From assembly GCA_028825335.1 (NCBI GenBank), contig JAPKAI010000010.1, positions 1 to 50,983 on the forward strand: DNA of 50,983 bases, in the 5' to 3' direction. This DNA is from Gammaproteobacteria bacterium. Its GTDB lineage: Bacteria > Pseudomonadota > Gammaproteobacteria > Pseudomonadales > Pseudohongiellaceae. Made by a program: the position numbers and the translations under genes. The stretch's first letter is position 1, and every line of letters starts with the position of its first letter. Shown here piece after piece: positions 9,409 through 18,242 of this stretch. The notes below the pieces were generated by a model. The model saw only the letters and a list, made by a program, of their open reading frames with translations. It searched no databases and was not told the origin of the DNA.

Positions 9409-10404
9409 TTAGCTATTTAGATTGAGCACGAAGCGCCCGTTCGCACCACCTTTTAACACCTGAGCCAGGCTTGCATCGAGTTCCGTGAATCCGATATCTG
9501 TGCAAATATTTTCTAGCTGATCTAGCTTCCATTGGGCACCCAGCTTATCCCAAAGGCGCCGTTTAGTTTCGATTGGAAGTTGCACCGAATCCACACCCAA
9601 AAGATTCACGCCACGTAAGATAAAAGGAAGAACTGTAGTAGAAAAACTGGGAGACTGCACCAAGCCACAAGCGGCCACACTTCCACCATAACGCAGTGAT
9701 TTGATTACGTTGCTGAGTGTATCTCCACCCACTACATCGACTGCGCCGGCCCAATCTTCTTTTAGCATAGGACGTGTGTTTTCTTCTCCAAGCACGTTTC
9801 GATCTACAACTTCAGACGCTCCTAATTCTGTCAGCCTTGCATGAGCCTCCTGCTTGCCAGTGCTCGCAACTACATCAAAGCCAAGCTTGCTCAATAGCGC
9901 AACGGCTATCATGCCAACACCCCCACTCGCGCCAGTTACTAGTACTCTGCCCTTACTTGGCTCGACACCATTCAATAGGAGTTTCTCTACACACAGCGCC
10001 GCGGTAAAACCCGCAGTGCCTAAAATCATACTTTCTTTTTGGCTTAACCCAGATGGTAGTTTGACGACCCATTCGGATGGCACGCGGATCATTTGCCCAA
10101 AACCGCCGCTAGTATTCATACCAAGGTCGTAGCCGATGACCAGCACCTCGTCGCCCGCATTCAGGCTTGCATCAGAGCTGCTAACGACTGTTCCCGCTGC
10201 GTCTATGCCAGGCGTGTGTGGATATTGCCGTGTAACAGCCTTATTGCCACTAAACGACATGGCGTCCTTAAAGTTTAGCGAGGAGTAATTAACCTGAATA
10301 AGGGTGTCGCCCTCTGGAAGTTCCTCGACGCTGCGTTCTACTACTACGGAACTGTATTTCCCTTCGCTATCTTCTGAAACCTGCAATGCTTTGAATTCTT
10401 GCAA
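9409..10404 (-). CDS. acuI: Acrylyl-CoA reductase-like MDR oxidoreductase (AcuI/YhdH family)
   Basis: Zinc-free medium-chain dehydrogenase/reductase of the YhdH/AcuI type, which reduces acrylyl-CoA to propionyl-CoA with NADPH and detoxifies acrylate. Visible are the GroES-like N-terminal half with SSLNFKDAMSFSG and HTPGIDAAGTV, and the nucleotide-binding VTGASGGVGMIAV near residue 155. The stop codon in frame directly upstream of 10404 forces a TTG start there or a later TTG. In marine bacteria this family handles acrylate from dimethylsulfoniopropionate cleavage, but no DMSP lyase is in the window, so only the general reductase call is firm. It stands alone between convergent and co-directional neighbours. 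Confidence 0.88.
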   Translation of the reverse strand: MQEFKALQVSEDSEGKYSSVVVERSVEELPEGDTLIQVNYSSLNFKDAMSFSGNKAVTRQYPHTPGIDAAGTVVSSSDASLNAGDEVLVIGYDLGMNTSGGFGQMIRVPSEWVVKLPSGLSQKESMILGTAGFTAALCVEKLLLNGVEPSKGRVLVTGASGGVGMIAVALLSKLGFDVVASTGKQEAHARLTELGASEVVDRNVLGEENTRPMLKEDWAGAVDVVGGDTLSNVIKSLRYGGSVAACGLVQSPSFSTTVLPFILRGVNLLGVDSVQLPIETKRRLWDKLGAQWKLDQLENICTDIGFTELDASLAQVLKGGANGRFVLNLNS

Positions 10405-10475
10405 TTATCTATCCGCCCTGGTTAGTGATTCATTCGGCAAGGCGTAAGGCCCCGCTCACTTATCTCGAGTTATTT

Positions 10476-11567
10476 CTACTGAAACGTATTAGTCGTCGAT
10501 TTACCGATCCAATTCGAGAACAGTTTTTCAACTGACCCTAGAAAGGCACCGCCAATCTTATCTTGTAGAGATTTTGGTAGCTCATATTCTACTTCGTATA
10601 CATCGGCTTCCTCGCAGGCGCCTACGATGCAGTCGTCACTGGTCTTAATCTCATCGACCATATGACGCTCCTTAGCCTGAGTACCGACCCATGTTTCGCC
10701 AGTGGCGATCTTGTCGATCTCAACACTCGGTCTGTGCTCTTTAATCCAAGCCTTGAAGATGTCGTGCATTGTTTCCACCTCTTCCTGGACCTTGTCTCGG
10801 CCTTTCTGCGTGATTTCGCCAAACTGGGTTAGTGTTCTCTTAAATTCACCGGCGCTAATAATTTCATAGTCGACTTCGTTCTTCTTCAGCACACGATGAA
10901 AATTAGGCAACTGAACCAAGACACCTATTGAACCTATTATTGCGAAGGGGGCGGATACCAGGCGGTCAGCCAAGCAAGCCATCATATAGCCGCCGCTAGC
11001 TGCAACTTTATCTACACAGATAGTAAGAGGTATTTGTTTGCTCTTGATCCGCAGTAGTTGCGAGGACGCAAGTCCATAGGCATGCACCATGCCTCCTGGA
11101 CTTTCTAGTCTCAACAAAACCTCATCGAGAGGCTCCGCCAGTGTCAATATAGCGGTGATTTCTTCACGTAGAGATGCGACTTCATCTGCAGAAATATTTC
11201 CGGTGAAGTTGATTACATAAACACGCTTCTTTCTTTGTTCTACATTGCTCGCGTCGTCAGCGACATCATTTGGCTTCTTCGCTGCTTCTTTGTCTGCTTT
11301 AGCCTGTTCCTTCGACTCGAGCTTTGCCTGCTTCTTCTCGTCTTTGTGAACTTGCTTTAGCTGGTCTTTCGCCAGCACTGAATGTCGCAAAGTATCCTTC
11401 ATATCATCGAAATGTTCATTAAGATGAGTAACCTTGATCTGGCCTTTTCTGCCAGTCTTACGCTGACGATTCCCGCTGGCTGCGATCGAACCCAGCACAA
11501 TGACAATGGCCACTACGATGGTCACCGCCTTTGCTAAAAACATGCCGTACTGAATCAAATATTCCAA
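10476..11567 (-). CDS. sohB: Inner-membrane-anchored S49 peptidase SohB
   Basis: A serine-lysine peptidase of family S49, N-terminally anchored in the inner membrane with a long charged linker. After a membrane segment (FLAKAVTIVVAIVIVLGSI) comes a lysine/glutamate-rich stretch, then the ClpP-like fold. The nucleophilic serine is in VAASGGYMMA, and the base lysine in AGEFKRTLT lies 52 residues later, the spacing known for SppA. The TTG at 11567 is chosen because AGGAGA lies 7 bases upstream and because the E. coli protein begins at the equivalent leucine. An ATG at 11609 would add 14 residues without a good ribosome site. The physiological substrate of SohB is not established. Confidence 0.9.
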   Translation of the reverse strand: MEYLIQYGMFLAKAVTIVVAIVIVLGSIAASGNRQRKTGRKGQIKVTHLNEHFDDMKDTLRHSVLAKDQLKQVHKDEKKQAKLESKEQAKADKEAAKKPNDVADDASNVEQRKKRVYVINFTGNISADEVASLREEITAILTLAEPLDEVLLRLESPGGMVHAYGLASSQLLRIKSKQIPLTICVDKVAASGGYMMACLADRLVSAPFAIIGSIGVLVQLPNFHRVLKKNEVDYEIISAGEFKRTLTQFGEITQKGRDKVQEEVETMHDIFKAWIKEHRPSVEIDKIATGETWVGTQAKERHMVDEIKTSDDCIVGACEEADVYEVEYELPKSLQDKIGGAFLGSVEKLFSNWIGKSTTNTFQ

Positions 11568-11652
11568 ACGTATTTCTCCTGTAGTGCTAGCTGTTTGTGC
11601 ATTTTGCATCTATTGCTTAAGGAATTCAAAACTTAGGATTCCTTAAGCAAAT

Positions 11653-12468
11653 CTACTTATTCTTAACCTCGTCTATAAAGGTCCGGATTAGCTTTCCTGC
11701 AACACTTATCTTCTCAGATGGCACATTAGGTAAGGAATCAATGTCAAACCACCTTGCATCGGCGATTTCAGACGGGTCTGGGACAATCTCACCGCTATCA
11801 TATTCCGCCAAGAAGCCTAGCATTAGCTCCGATGGAAATGGCCAAGACTGACTGGATATATAGCGGACGTTTTTAACCTGTAGATCTACTTCTTCCTTGA
11901 CCTCTCTGTGCACTGTCTGTTCAGGCGTCTCCCCAATCTCGATAAAGCCGGCCAAGCAGCTATAGAAGTTGGACTTAAAGCGTGAACTTTGAGCAAGGAG
12001 CATCTCGTCGCCTTTAGTCACGAGCATAATCACACAAGGGCTAATGCGCGGAAAGAAATGCAAGGAACAGCTGTCACAAACCAGAGTTCGCTCACTCCCA
12101 TGATGGACCGTCTGTGTACCGCAGGTGCCGCAAAATCGATGATTCTTGTACCAATCGACTAGCTGACTCGCCCTTCCCCCAAGCAGAAACTTCTCCTGGT
12201 CTGAAAAAAACAAGAGGCTGCGCAGAGAATTGAGCTTCGCTTGGAGAGCTACAGATATATCCTGCTGCAAGCTGACAGCAATTACCGATGTGTCAGCATC
12301 TCGTTGCAGCAAAATTAAGTCTGCAGAATCGTCTAAGTGATCTTTTATCTGATCAAAACTCCACAGAATATCCTCATCACACACTAGAATCTGCGATGAA
12401 TAAAATAAAATGAAGCTATCAGATTCGCTTAACTGTTGGAGGCTGAGAAAATGCTCTTTGTGAGACAT
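11653..12468 (-). CDS. nudC: NAD+ diphosphatase / NAD-cap decapping hydrolase NudC
   Basis: A Nudix hydrolase that splits NADH to NMNH and AMP and removes NAD caps from RNA 5' ends. A zinc ribbon is visible as CGTCG and then CDSC, followed by HFFPRISPCVIMLV. The Nudix box starts GFIEIGETPEQTVHREVKEE. The usual glycine near the end of the box is aspartate here (EEVDL), while the metal-binding glutamates REVKEE are intact. The downstream SQSWPFPSELMLGF motif matches the NudC family. Length is 271 residues. It lies about 85 bases upstream of sohB on the same strand and might share transcription. Confidence 0.94.
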   Translation of the reverse strand: MSHKEHFLSLQQLSESDSFILFYSSQILVCDEDILWSFDQIKDHLDDSADLILLQRDADTSVIAVSLQQDISVALQAKLNSLRSLLFFSDQEKFLLGGRASQLVDWYKNHRFCGTCGTQTVHHGSERTLVCDSCSLHFFPRISPCVIMLVTKGDEMLLAQSSRFKSNFYSCLAGFIEIGETPEQTVHREVKEEVDLQVKNVRYISSQSWPFPSELMLGFLAEYDSGEIVPDPSEIADARWFDIDSLPNVPSEKISVAGKLIRTFIDEVKNK

Positions 12469-12631
12469 GGATACTCTATGGGCAAGTGGCTGAGACTAAT
12501 TTTTGAGCTACGCTGCTCAGAAAAGCGCTACAGTTTGACTTTATCGGGTTTTCGCAGAGATCTACTGCGAGTTGGCGCAAGATACTATAGTTTCTGCGCG
12601 TCCTGTTCAAGATGATTCGCGCCGATCGCTT

Positions 12632-13357
12632 CTAGGCCTGAGTTTCACCATCTAAATCTAGCCACAGACACCCTTGCTCGCTACTCTGAGCAATATCGTT
12701 CAGGCGCTGCCGGTGAGCCTTCAGCTCATCACTACCAGCCTTGAGCACCGAAATCTTCGATCGCTCGGTATGGCTCTTCTTAGCCTTAGCCCTGCGCGTA
12801 GATCCTTCCGATTCATCTTCAGCTAAAAGTAGGCTGGATTGACCACTTGTCATCACCAAATAGACATCGGCCAGAATTTCCGCGTCCAGTAAGGCGCCGT
12901 GAAGCTGCCGCTGCGTGTTGTCTACGCCGTAACGCTTACAGAGTGCATCGAGACTATTACGCTGCCCAGGATGCTTCTCGCGAGCGAGTAGAAGACTATC
13001 GAGGACACCGCAAAAACTCACCATTTCAAGCGCATCAGTTTTTGTCGCACGTAGTTCGTAATCTAGAAAACCGATGTCGAATGGCGCATTGTGTATGACT
13101 AATTCCGCCCCATCGATGAATTCGAGAAACTCGGATTCGACCTGATGGAAGCGCGGTTTATCCGCAAGGAAATGTGACGTAAGGCCGTGCACTTCCATGG
13201 CCCCTGCATCGATCTCTCGATCAGGATTGAGATAGCAGTGAAAATGCTTCCCGGTAAGCCTGCGATTATCAATTTCCACGCAGCCTATTTCAATAACTCG
13301 ATGGCCCTGAGAAGGATCCAAACCCGTAGTTTCGGTATCAAGTACTACCTGGCGCAT
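12632..13357 (-). CDS. dnaQ: DNA polymerase III epsilon subunit (proofreading exonuclease)
   Basis: The 3'-5' proofreading exonuclease of the replicative polymerase core. The DEDDh catalytic set is visible: D7 and E9 in LDTETTG, an aspartate in HNAPFDIGFLDYE, and the histidine and aspartate of HGALLDAEILADVY. About 55 C-terminal residues after the exonuclease domain form the charged tail that tethers epsilon to the alpha subunit. The ATG at 13357 is the only good start. In enterobacteria and pseudomonads dnaQ sits next to rnhA, and it does here too, but the rnhA copy is broken. Confidence 0.96.
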   Translation of the reverse strand: MRQVVLDTETTGLDPSQGHRVIEIGCVEIDNRRLTGKHFHCYLNPDREIDAGAMEVHGLTSHFLADKPRFHQVESEFLEFIDGAELVIHNAPFDIGFLDYELRATKTDALEMVSFCGVLDSLLLAREKHPGQRNSLDALCKRYGVDNTQRQLHGALLDAEILADVYLVMTSGQSSLLLAEDESEGSTRRAKAKKSHTERSKISVLKAGSDELKAHRQRLNDIAQSSEQGCLWLDLDGETQA

Positions 13358-13451
13358 AATATTCTCTTCATGAATCGAACTGCATTCTTAAGCTATTTAT
13401 GTTGACTATTCACTTCAACTATCTGGTTTGGATTAAGCCGTCAGCTACCAA

Positions 13452-13889
13452 CTAATCCAGTTCATCTATTTCCCGATTCGCTAACTGATCAGCGATCTCG
13501 TTTTCAGCATGCCCGCTATGTCCCTTGACCCAAACCCATTCGATTGTATGTCCGCCTACAAGTCCATCTAGTTCCTTCCAAAGCTCAACATTTAGCACTG
13601 GCTTCTTGCTTGCGATACGCCAATTCCGCTTTTCCCAATTTTCGATCCACTCGGTGATCCCGGTGAGTACATCTTCGGAATCGCTTGTGATCACCACGTC
13701 AAAGACTTAGTTAATGCCTGAAGAACTTTGATCACTGCAGTGAGTTCTATTTTGTTGTTGGCACTCATGATCTCGCCACCATACAGAGTTTTCACCAAGC
13801 CATCGTAGCGCAGCAACACTCCCCATCCGCCTAGCTCAGGATTTTCCTCGGCAGGCTACGTCCGTGTGCATCTCAACTACTTACGACAT
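13452..13889 (-). pseudogene. rnhA: Degraded ribonuclease HI gene
   Basis: The DNA encodes a recognisable RNase HI over its full length, but in three pieces. From an ATG at 13889 the third codon is TAA (13881-13883); the reading then continues VVEMHTDVACRG. A one-base insertion in an A run near 13843 shifts the frame to ELGGWGVLLRYDG...NNKIELTAVI. A one-base loss near 13700 shifts it again to VVITSDSEDV...GHSGHAENEIADQLANREID. The four catalytic acidic positions survive (TD, IEL, SDS, IAD), but the usual TDGAC glycine is valine. RNase HI normally removes RNA from RNA-DNA hybrids. Three disabling lesions make function unlikely; the 81-residue C-terminal frame alone lacks half of the active site. 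Confidence 0.88.
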
Positions 13890-13930
13890 GGGGATATCTG
13901 ACGCTTTAACTGTTTAATATTGCAGCGCTC

Positions 13931-14728
13931 TCAGTGGATCTTGATTTTAGCACGAACGTTTTCCGCTGCGGGCATCACAGAGGGGCGCGCACGTAACCCT
14001 CTCCACTTTGACAGTATAGGTGTGATAGGCATGGCCTGCTTGATGCAATGAATAAAATAGACTCCGCCAAGGGGGCTATGTAGCTTATTTCCAAAATTTT
14101 CGAGGCTCTCTGCGTGACTCAATAACTTCGATATTTTCACGGGCATAAAATGCAGCCCGTAAGAAATTGAATCTATGTGCAGGTCTAACAGTTTCAGCCA
14201 GTCGCTGACGCGCCCCTTGGAAATAAATTTCCCCCTCCAAGGTATATTCTTCTTCCGTTTGAATAGCTTCCAGAATCCCCAATAACTATAAGGATTGAAC
14301 CCTACGATAAACATGTGACCACCAGGACGTAACACTCGAGTAGCCTCTCTCAGAACGCGATGGCTGTTCGCCGCAAAATCGAGAGCATGATGAATAACGA
14401 CAACGTCGATACTATCGCTAGTCAAGGGTAAATCCTCGTTGTTCGCTACAGCCCTAGTAGAACCCGACCTGAAGCTAGGAGAGAAAATTATCTTGTGACC
14501 CACTGGACTTTGCTCAATAACAGAATGCTCTTCACTGAATCCGAGCTGCAGTATGTGATAGCCGAAGAGCTTCTCAAGGGCTGCGTGAATCGCTTCCTTC
14601 TCGGCTCTAAGAACAGCCTCTCCCTGCGGGGATTGAAACCAATGCGCCACCTGACCTGAGAGCATGTCTGAGTCAGACATGCCGCGAAGCAGGCGACGGC
14701 GGGTCTCATGTTTAGAAAGTAGGTTCAT
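13931..14728 (-). CDS. SAM-dependent methyltransferase, YafS-like
   Basis: A class I methyltransferase of the type found beside rnhA and dnaQ (YafS in E. coli); its substrate is unknown. Seen are the degenerate SAM-binding strand around LFGYHILQLGF, the acidic turn SDSIDVVVIHHALDF, and the post-motif RVLRPGGHMFIVGFNPYSYWGFWKLF, which is highly typical. The ATG at 14728 gives 266 residues starting MNLLSKHETRRR. The frame stays open to 14899, but the extra N-terminal part looks like non-coding sequence, and a later ATG at 14680 is also possible. It ends 41 bases before the rnhA remnant. No membrane segment is visible. Confidence 0.85.
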   Translation of the reverse strand: MNLLSKHETRRRLLRGMSDSDMLSGQVAHWFQSPQGEAVLRAEKEAIHAALEKLFGYHILQLGFSEEHSVIEQSPVGHKIIFSPSFRSGSTRAVANNEDLPLTSDSIDVVVIHHALDFAANSHRVLREATRVLRPGGHMFIVGFNPYSYWGFWKLFKRKKNIPWRGKFISKGRVSDWLKLLDLHIDSISYGLHFMPVKISKLLSHAESLENFGNKLHSPLGGVYFIHCIKQAMPITPILSKWRGLRARPSVMPAAENVRAKIKIH

Positions 14729-15084
14729 TTGCTCGTATTTGGTGATCCTGCACTGATCAATTGTGAGGCAACATAGTTTAAACACTATCGGCCGAGAAAT
14801 TAAGCGATATCCCTCTCCATACGGGCCTGCGCTAGGTATTACGGCTTGTAATAGCTTATCATGTCGTTTTTGGCGTAATACCATTCCTATAAACAGCACT
14901 TAGTGTTCTATTCCTTCGCAGCAAGGGGCCTAAACTACTAGAAAGCACGTAGGCATAATCAGGCCGGGTTCTCAGCAATGAAGCTGAGGTATTGAGCGCA
15001 CTTTGTGCCTGAAAAGGCTTGCTCTACTATTTCATCCGTAGCATATGCATTTTACCGGAATCACTTACTTCTCAGGCATTAGAT
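14729..15084. other. Gene-free divergent gap where gloB usually sits; mltD leader hairpins
   Basis: No supportable gene lies between the methyltransferase and mltD. On the plus strand the stretch before mltD has three small hairpins: CTCAGC/GCTGAG (14971-14988), GCAC/GTGC (14998-15008) and GCCT/AGGC (15006-15017, alternative to the previous one). A CATAAT -10-like hexamer is near 14954 with a poor -35. Related genomes, as I recall, carry the glyoxalase II gene gloB here; I see no trace of its metal-binding THxHxDH motif. Confidence 0.4.
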
Positions 15085-16677
15085 TTGCGAACAATAATTA
15101 GAAAAATCGTAATTACATTACTTCCATTGCTGCTTGTAGCTTGTCAAAACTCGCAACAATTGGGGGCGCCCTCAGTTGAATCTGGAACAGCCACCTCAAT
15201 TGAGGAGGCCATGCACAACCCAGAATCCTCGCTTGGGATTTCACGGATAACAAACGAGGGATCCCCGCTGACCGCAGATTCCGACATAAGCTACGCTGAT
15301 CTGTGGGAAAGAATTCGAGACGGGTTTCAGCTTCATGATCACTACTCACATCCTAATGTCGCAAGATATATTCAGAACTATTCAGCGCAGCAGCGTTATT
15401 TCGATCTGCTACAGAGTCGAGCCTCACCGTTCTTATTTGAGATAGTTGATGAAATTGAACGCCGCGGACTGCCAATGGAATTCGCGTTACTACCAATGGT
15501 CGAAAGCACTTATAACCCTAACGCTTATTCGAGACAGCATGCGGTCGGCCTATGGCAATTCGTTGGCGCTACAGGGTCGAGCTTTGGGTTGCAGCAAGAT
15601 TGGTGGTTCGATGGCCGCAGAGATCCTTTGGCCTCTACTGACGCTGCCTTGGACTACATGGAACAGCTCTACAAACAATTCGATGAGGATTGGTTACTCG
15701 CCATTGCAGCTTATAACACAGGAGAAGGGAACCTGCGCCGAGCTATTCGTAAGAGTGACGATGATGAGATGAATTTCTGGACTCTTAGCCTGCCAAGGGA
15801 GACTCAGGCGCATGTGCCGAAGCTACTCGCCCTATCGGCCATCATCGCTGACAACGAAGCTTGGAACATCAAATTAGAGCCGCTTGCTAACGAGCCGGTA
15901 CTACGCTCCGTCCAGGTCGGGACGCAGATAGATTTATCACAAGCCTCAAAGCTAGCCGAGATCGAATATGAACAGCTACGAGCGTTGAACCCTGGATACC
16001 TCCAATGGGCCACTCACCCAGATCAACCACAGGAAATGCTTCTACCGCTCGAAAATGCAGCCTTACTGGAGAGCGCCCTAGTCGGCATTGATAAACATGA
16101 TCTTCTGACTTGGGATCGGTATGAAATAAAGCCAGGTGATACGCTCGGCGCTATTGCTGCTAGGTTAAATACTCGGGTAGATATACTTCAGACGTTTAAT
16201 TCCTTAGTTGGCAGTAGCATAAAAGCGGGCGAGTCCCTTCTGATTCCACGCACCAACGATCCCGAACTTCTAGCTTCTGCGCCTCGCATGACAAGACAGG
16301 CGACGCGCGAACTCTCTAAGGTACCGAGTCAATACAAAGTAAGAAACGGGGATAATCTCTGGGTTATTGCAAGACGATTTCAGCTACGCTCAATCGAGAT
16401 CGCTGCGTGGAACCAGATATCCTTGGACGAGTTGCTGCAACCTGGTCAGATTTTAAACTTATCCTACGCTCTTGAAGATAAGAATGAACCGCCCGAAGTG
16501 CAAACCAGCGATAGCGCTGCCTTCTATGTTGTGCGCCGTGGCGATAGCATGGACGCAATAGCTAGCCGTTTTAGCATTGACCTGCAAAAGCTGTTGCTGT
16601 GGAATACGCTGAACATTGACGAATTAATTTTCCCCGGGCAAGAACTTCAAGTTATTCCGAGGAGTTTAGGGAACTAG
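15085..16677 (+). CDS. mltD: Membrane-bound lytic murein transglycosylase D with three LysM repeats
   Basis: Cleaves the MurNAc-GlcNAc bond of peptidoglycan to give 1,6-anhydro-muropeptides in the periplasm. A lipoprotein signal ends in LLLVAC, with the cysteine at about residue 20 from the TTG start at 15085, which has AGG eight bases upstream. A TTG at 15019 would add 22 residues and leaves only two bases after its AAGG. The SLT domain follows with the catalytic glutamate in LPMVESTYNP, then AVGLWQFVGATG and AIAAYNTGEGNLRRAI. Three LysM repeats occupy the C-terminal third, each with a GD-x-L/M-x-x-IA core. The peptide transporter gene starts 5 bases after its stop. Confidence 0.94.
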   Translation: MRTIIRKIVITLLPLLLVACQNSQQLGAPSVESGTATSIEEAMHNPESSLGISRITNEGSPLTADSDISYADLWERIRDGFQLHDHYSHPNVARYIQNYSAQQRYFDLLQSRASPFLFEIVDEIERRGLPMEFALLPMVESTYNPNAYSRQHAVGLWQFVGATGSSFGLQQDWWFDGRRDPLASTDAALDYMEQLYKQFDEDWLLAIAAYNTGEGNLRRAIRKSDDDEMNFWTLSLPRETQAHVPKLLALSAIIADNEAWNIKLEPLANEPVLRSVQVGTQIDLSQASKLAEIEYEQLRALNPGYLQWATHPDQPQEMLLPLENAALLESALVGIDKHDLLTWDRYEIKPGDTLGAIAARLNTRVDILQTFNSLVGSSIKAGESLLIPRTNDPELLASAPRMTRQATRELSKVPSQYKVRNGDNLWVIARRFQLRSIEIAAWNQISLDELLQPGQILNLSYALEDKNEPPEVQTSDSAAFYVVRRGDSMDAIASRFSIDLQKLLLWNTLNIDELIFPGQELQVIPRSLGN

Positions 16678-16682
16678 TTGAT

Positions 16683-18242
16683 ATGACAGATAGCATAAAC
16701 ACCGCCATTCCACCAAAAGAGTTTCTCGGCCATCCGCGTGGCTTGGCTATTTGCTTTCTAACAGAAATGTGGGAGCGTTTCAGTTATTATGGGATGCGCG
16801 CCCTGCTCATCTTTTATTTAACCCAGCACTTTCTCTTCTCTGATCAATCTGCCTCAAGCATCTATGCTGCCTACATATCACTCGTCTATATAACACCCGT
16901 TATTGGGGGAGTTGTCGCGGACCGCTATATTGGTCCTGTTAAAGCGGTCATTCTAGGATCCATACTACTCGTTGCCGGTCACTTAGGCATGGCCATCGAG
17001 GGCTCTCAGGCGATAGAAACCACCGTCAGTGGTGAGACGATCATTCAACGCGACCCATTCTACCTTCAGGTATTCTACTTCTCGCTTGGACTAATCATCA
17101 TGGGCGTAGGCTTCTTGAAAGCTAACATCTCTACGCTCGTAGGCTCCATGTACGAGCGTGAGGACCCACGACGCGATGGCGCCTTTACGCTGTTCTATAT
17201 GGGAATCAATGCCGGCTCATTCTTAGGCGCAATAATCTGCGGCCTGTTATTGCAGTATAAAGGCTTCAGCTGGGGATTCGGCGCAGCCGGTATTGGCATG
17301 TTGTTTGGACTAGCAGTATTCATAAAAGGCCATCATCTATTTGGGCCGGCTGGACGGCCTAAAGACCCGGTGGCACTGCAGCAGAAAGTTTTTCCAGGGC
17401 TCAGCCGCGAAATGCTTATCTACATACTAGCCTTCGTTGGTGTTTTGATATGCTGGCAGCTTATGCAGGTGCCGCCTCTTGTAGGCGGCCTTGTAGGCGC
17501 CACGCTTGTTGGCATGACACTTACGGTTGTTGTATATGCATTTACCAAGTGTGAGCCGATGGACAGGAATAGAATGCTCGTCTGCCTCTTCTTAATGAGC
17601 TACCAGATTATCTTTTGGTCGCTCTGGGAACAAACCGGCAGCTCACTAAACCTGATGGCTGATAGAAACGTAGATCGCATCGTGTTCGGCCTCGAACTAC
17701 CGGCAGCGATGTTTCAATCAGTTAATGCCTTCTTCATCATTACCCTAGCGCCGGTCTTCAGCATTGTCTGGATCTATCTCAACCGACGCGGCTGGGAGCC
17801 CAGCACACCAACCAAATTTGCATTAGCGCTTATGCAACTCGGGCTTGGTTTCTTGTTCTTGGTGTATGGTGCGTCGCTAGCAACTGACCCCACGCAGATC
17901 GCACTAATCTGGCTGATTCTGCTGTATTTGCTGCATACCACAGCTGAGCTATGCATCTCGCCGGTTGGTCTTTCTATGACCACCAAACTCTCTGTTCCAA
18001 GTGTCGTCGGCATGATGATGGGCTGCTGGTTTCTAGCTATGGCCGGTGGAAACTATATATCTGGCACTATCGCGGCTATGACCGGCTCCGACACTATCGG
18101 AGGAGAAGTTGTAGACCCTGCGGCGGCGCTTGCCAACTATATGGATGTCTATTACACAGCAGGCATCTACAGTATCGGCATCGGGATACTGGCCTTATTT
18201 ATTTCGCCGGTATTGAAGCACTTTATGCATGGCATTAAGTGA
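16683..18242 (+). CDS. Proton-dependent di/tripeptide transporter (POT/PTR family)
   Basis: An inner-membrane proton-coupled symporter for di- and tripeptides, 519 residues. The POT signature is clear near the N-terminus: EMWERFSYYGMRALLIFYLTQ. Further family features are PVIGGVVADRYIGP, FLKANISTLVG and YMGINAGSFLGAI on the first half and FWSLWEQTGSSLNLMADRN in the middle. About fourteen hydrophobic segments are present. The start is five bases after the mltD stop, so the two genes are almost certainly co-transcribed. This would pair murein cleavage with peptide uptake, although the transporter's actual substrates cannot be read from sequence. Confidence 0.93.
   Translation: MTDSINTAIPPKEFLGHPRGLAICFLTEMWERFSYYGMRALLIFYLTQHFLFSDQSASSIYAAYISLVYITPVIGGVVADRYIGPVKAVILGSILLVAGHLGMAIEGSQAIETTVSGETIIQRDPFYLQVFYFSLGLIIMGVGFLKANISTLVGSMYEREDPRRDGAFTLFYMGINAGSFLGAIICGLLLQYKGFSWGFGAAGIGMLFGLAVFIKGHHLFGPAGRPKDPVALQQKVFPGLSREMLIYILAFVGVLICWQLMQVPPLVGGLVGATLVGMTLTVVVYAFTKCEPMDRNRMLVCLFLMSYQIIFWSLWEQTGSSLNLMADRNVDRIVFGLELPAAMFQSVNAFFIITLAPVFSIVWIYLNRRGWEPSTPTKFALALMQLGLGFLFLVYGASLATDPTQIALIWLILLYLLHTTAELCISPVGLSMTTKLSVPSVVGMMMGCWFLAMAGGNYISGTIAAMTGSDTIGGEVVDPAAALANYMDVYYTAGIYSIGIGILALFISPVLKHFMHGIK

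Noticed and set aside
14729-14899. N-terminal extension of the YafS-like methyltransferase up to an ATG at 14899
   Set aside because: The extra 57 residues do not resemble the family and lie in the divergent regulatory gap; the ATG at 14728 matches the family's length.
17951-18238. Plus-strand frame of 95 codons inside the peptide transporter
   Set aside because: It is an out-of-frame shadow of a clearly coding membrane protein, rich in histidine, arginine and cysteine with no motif.
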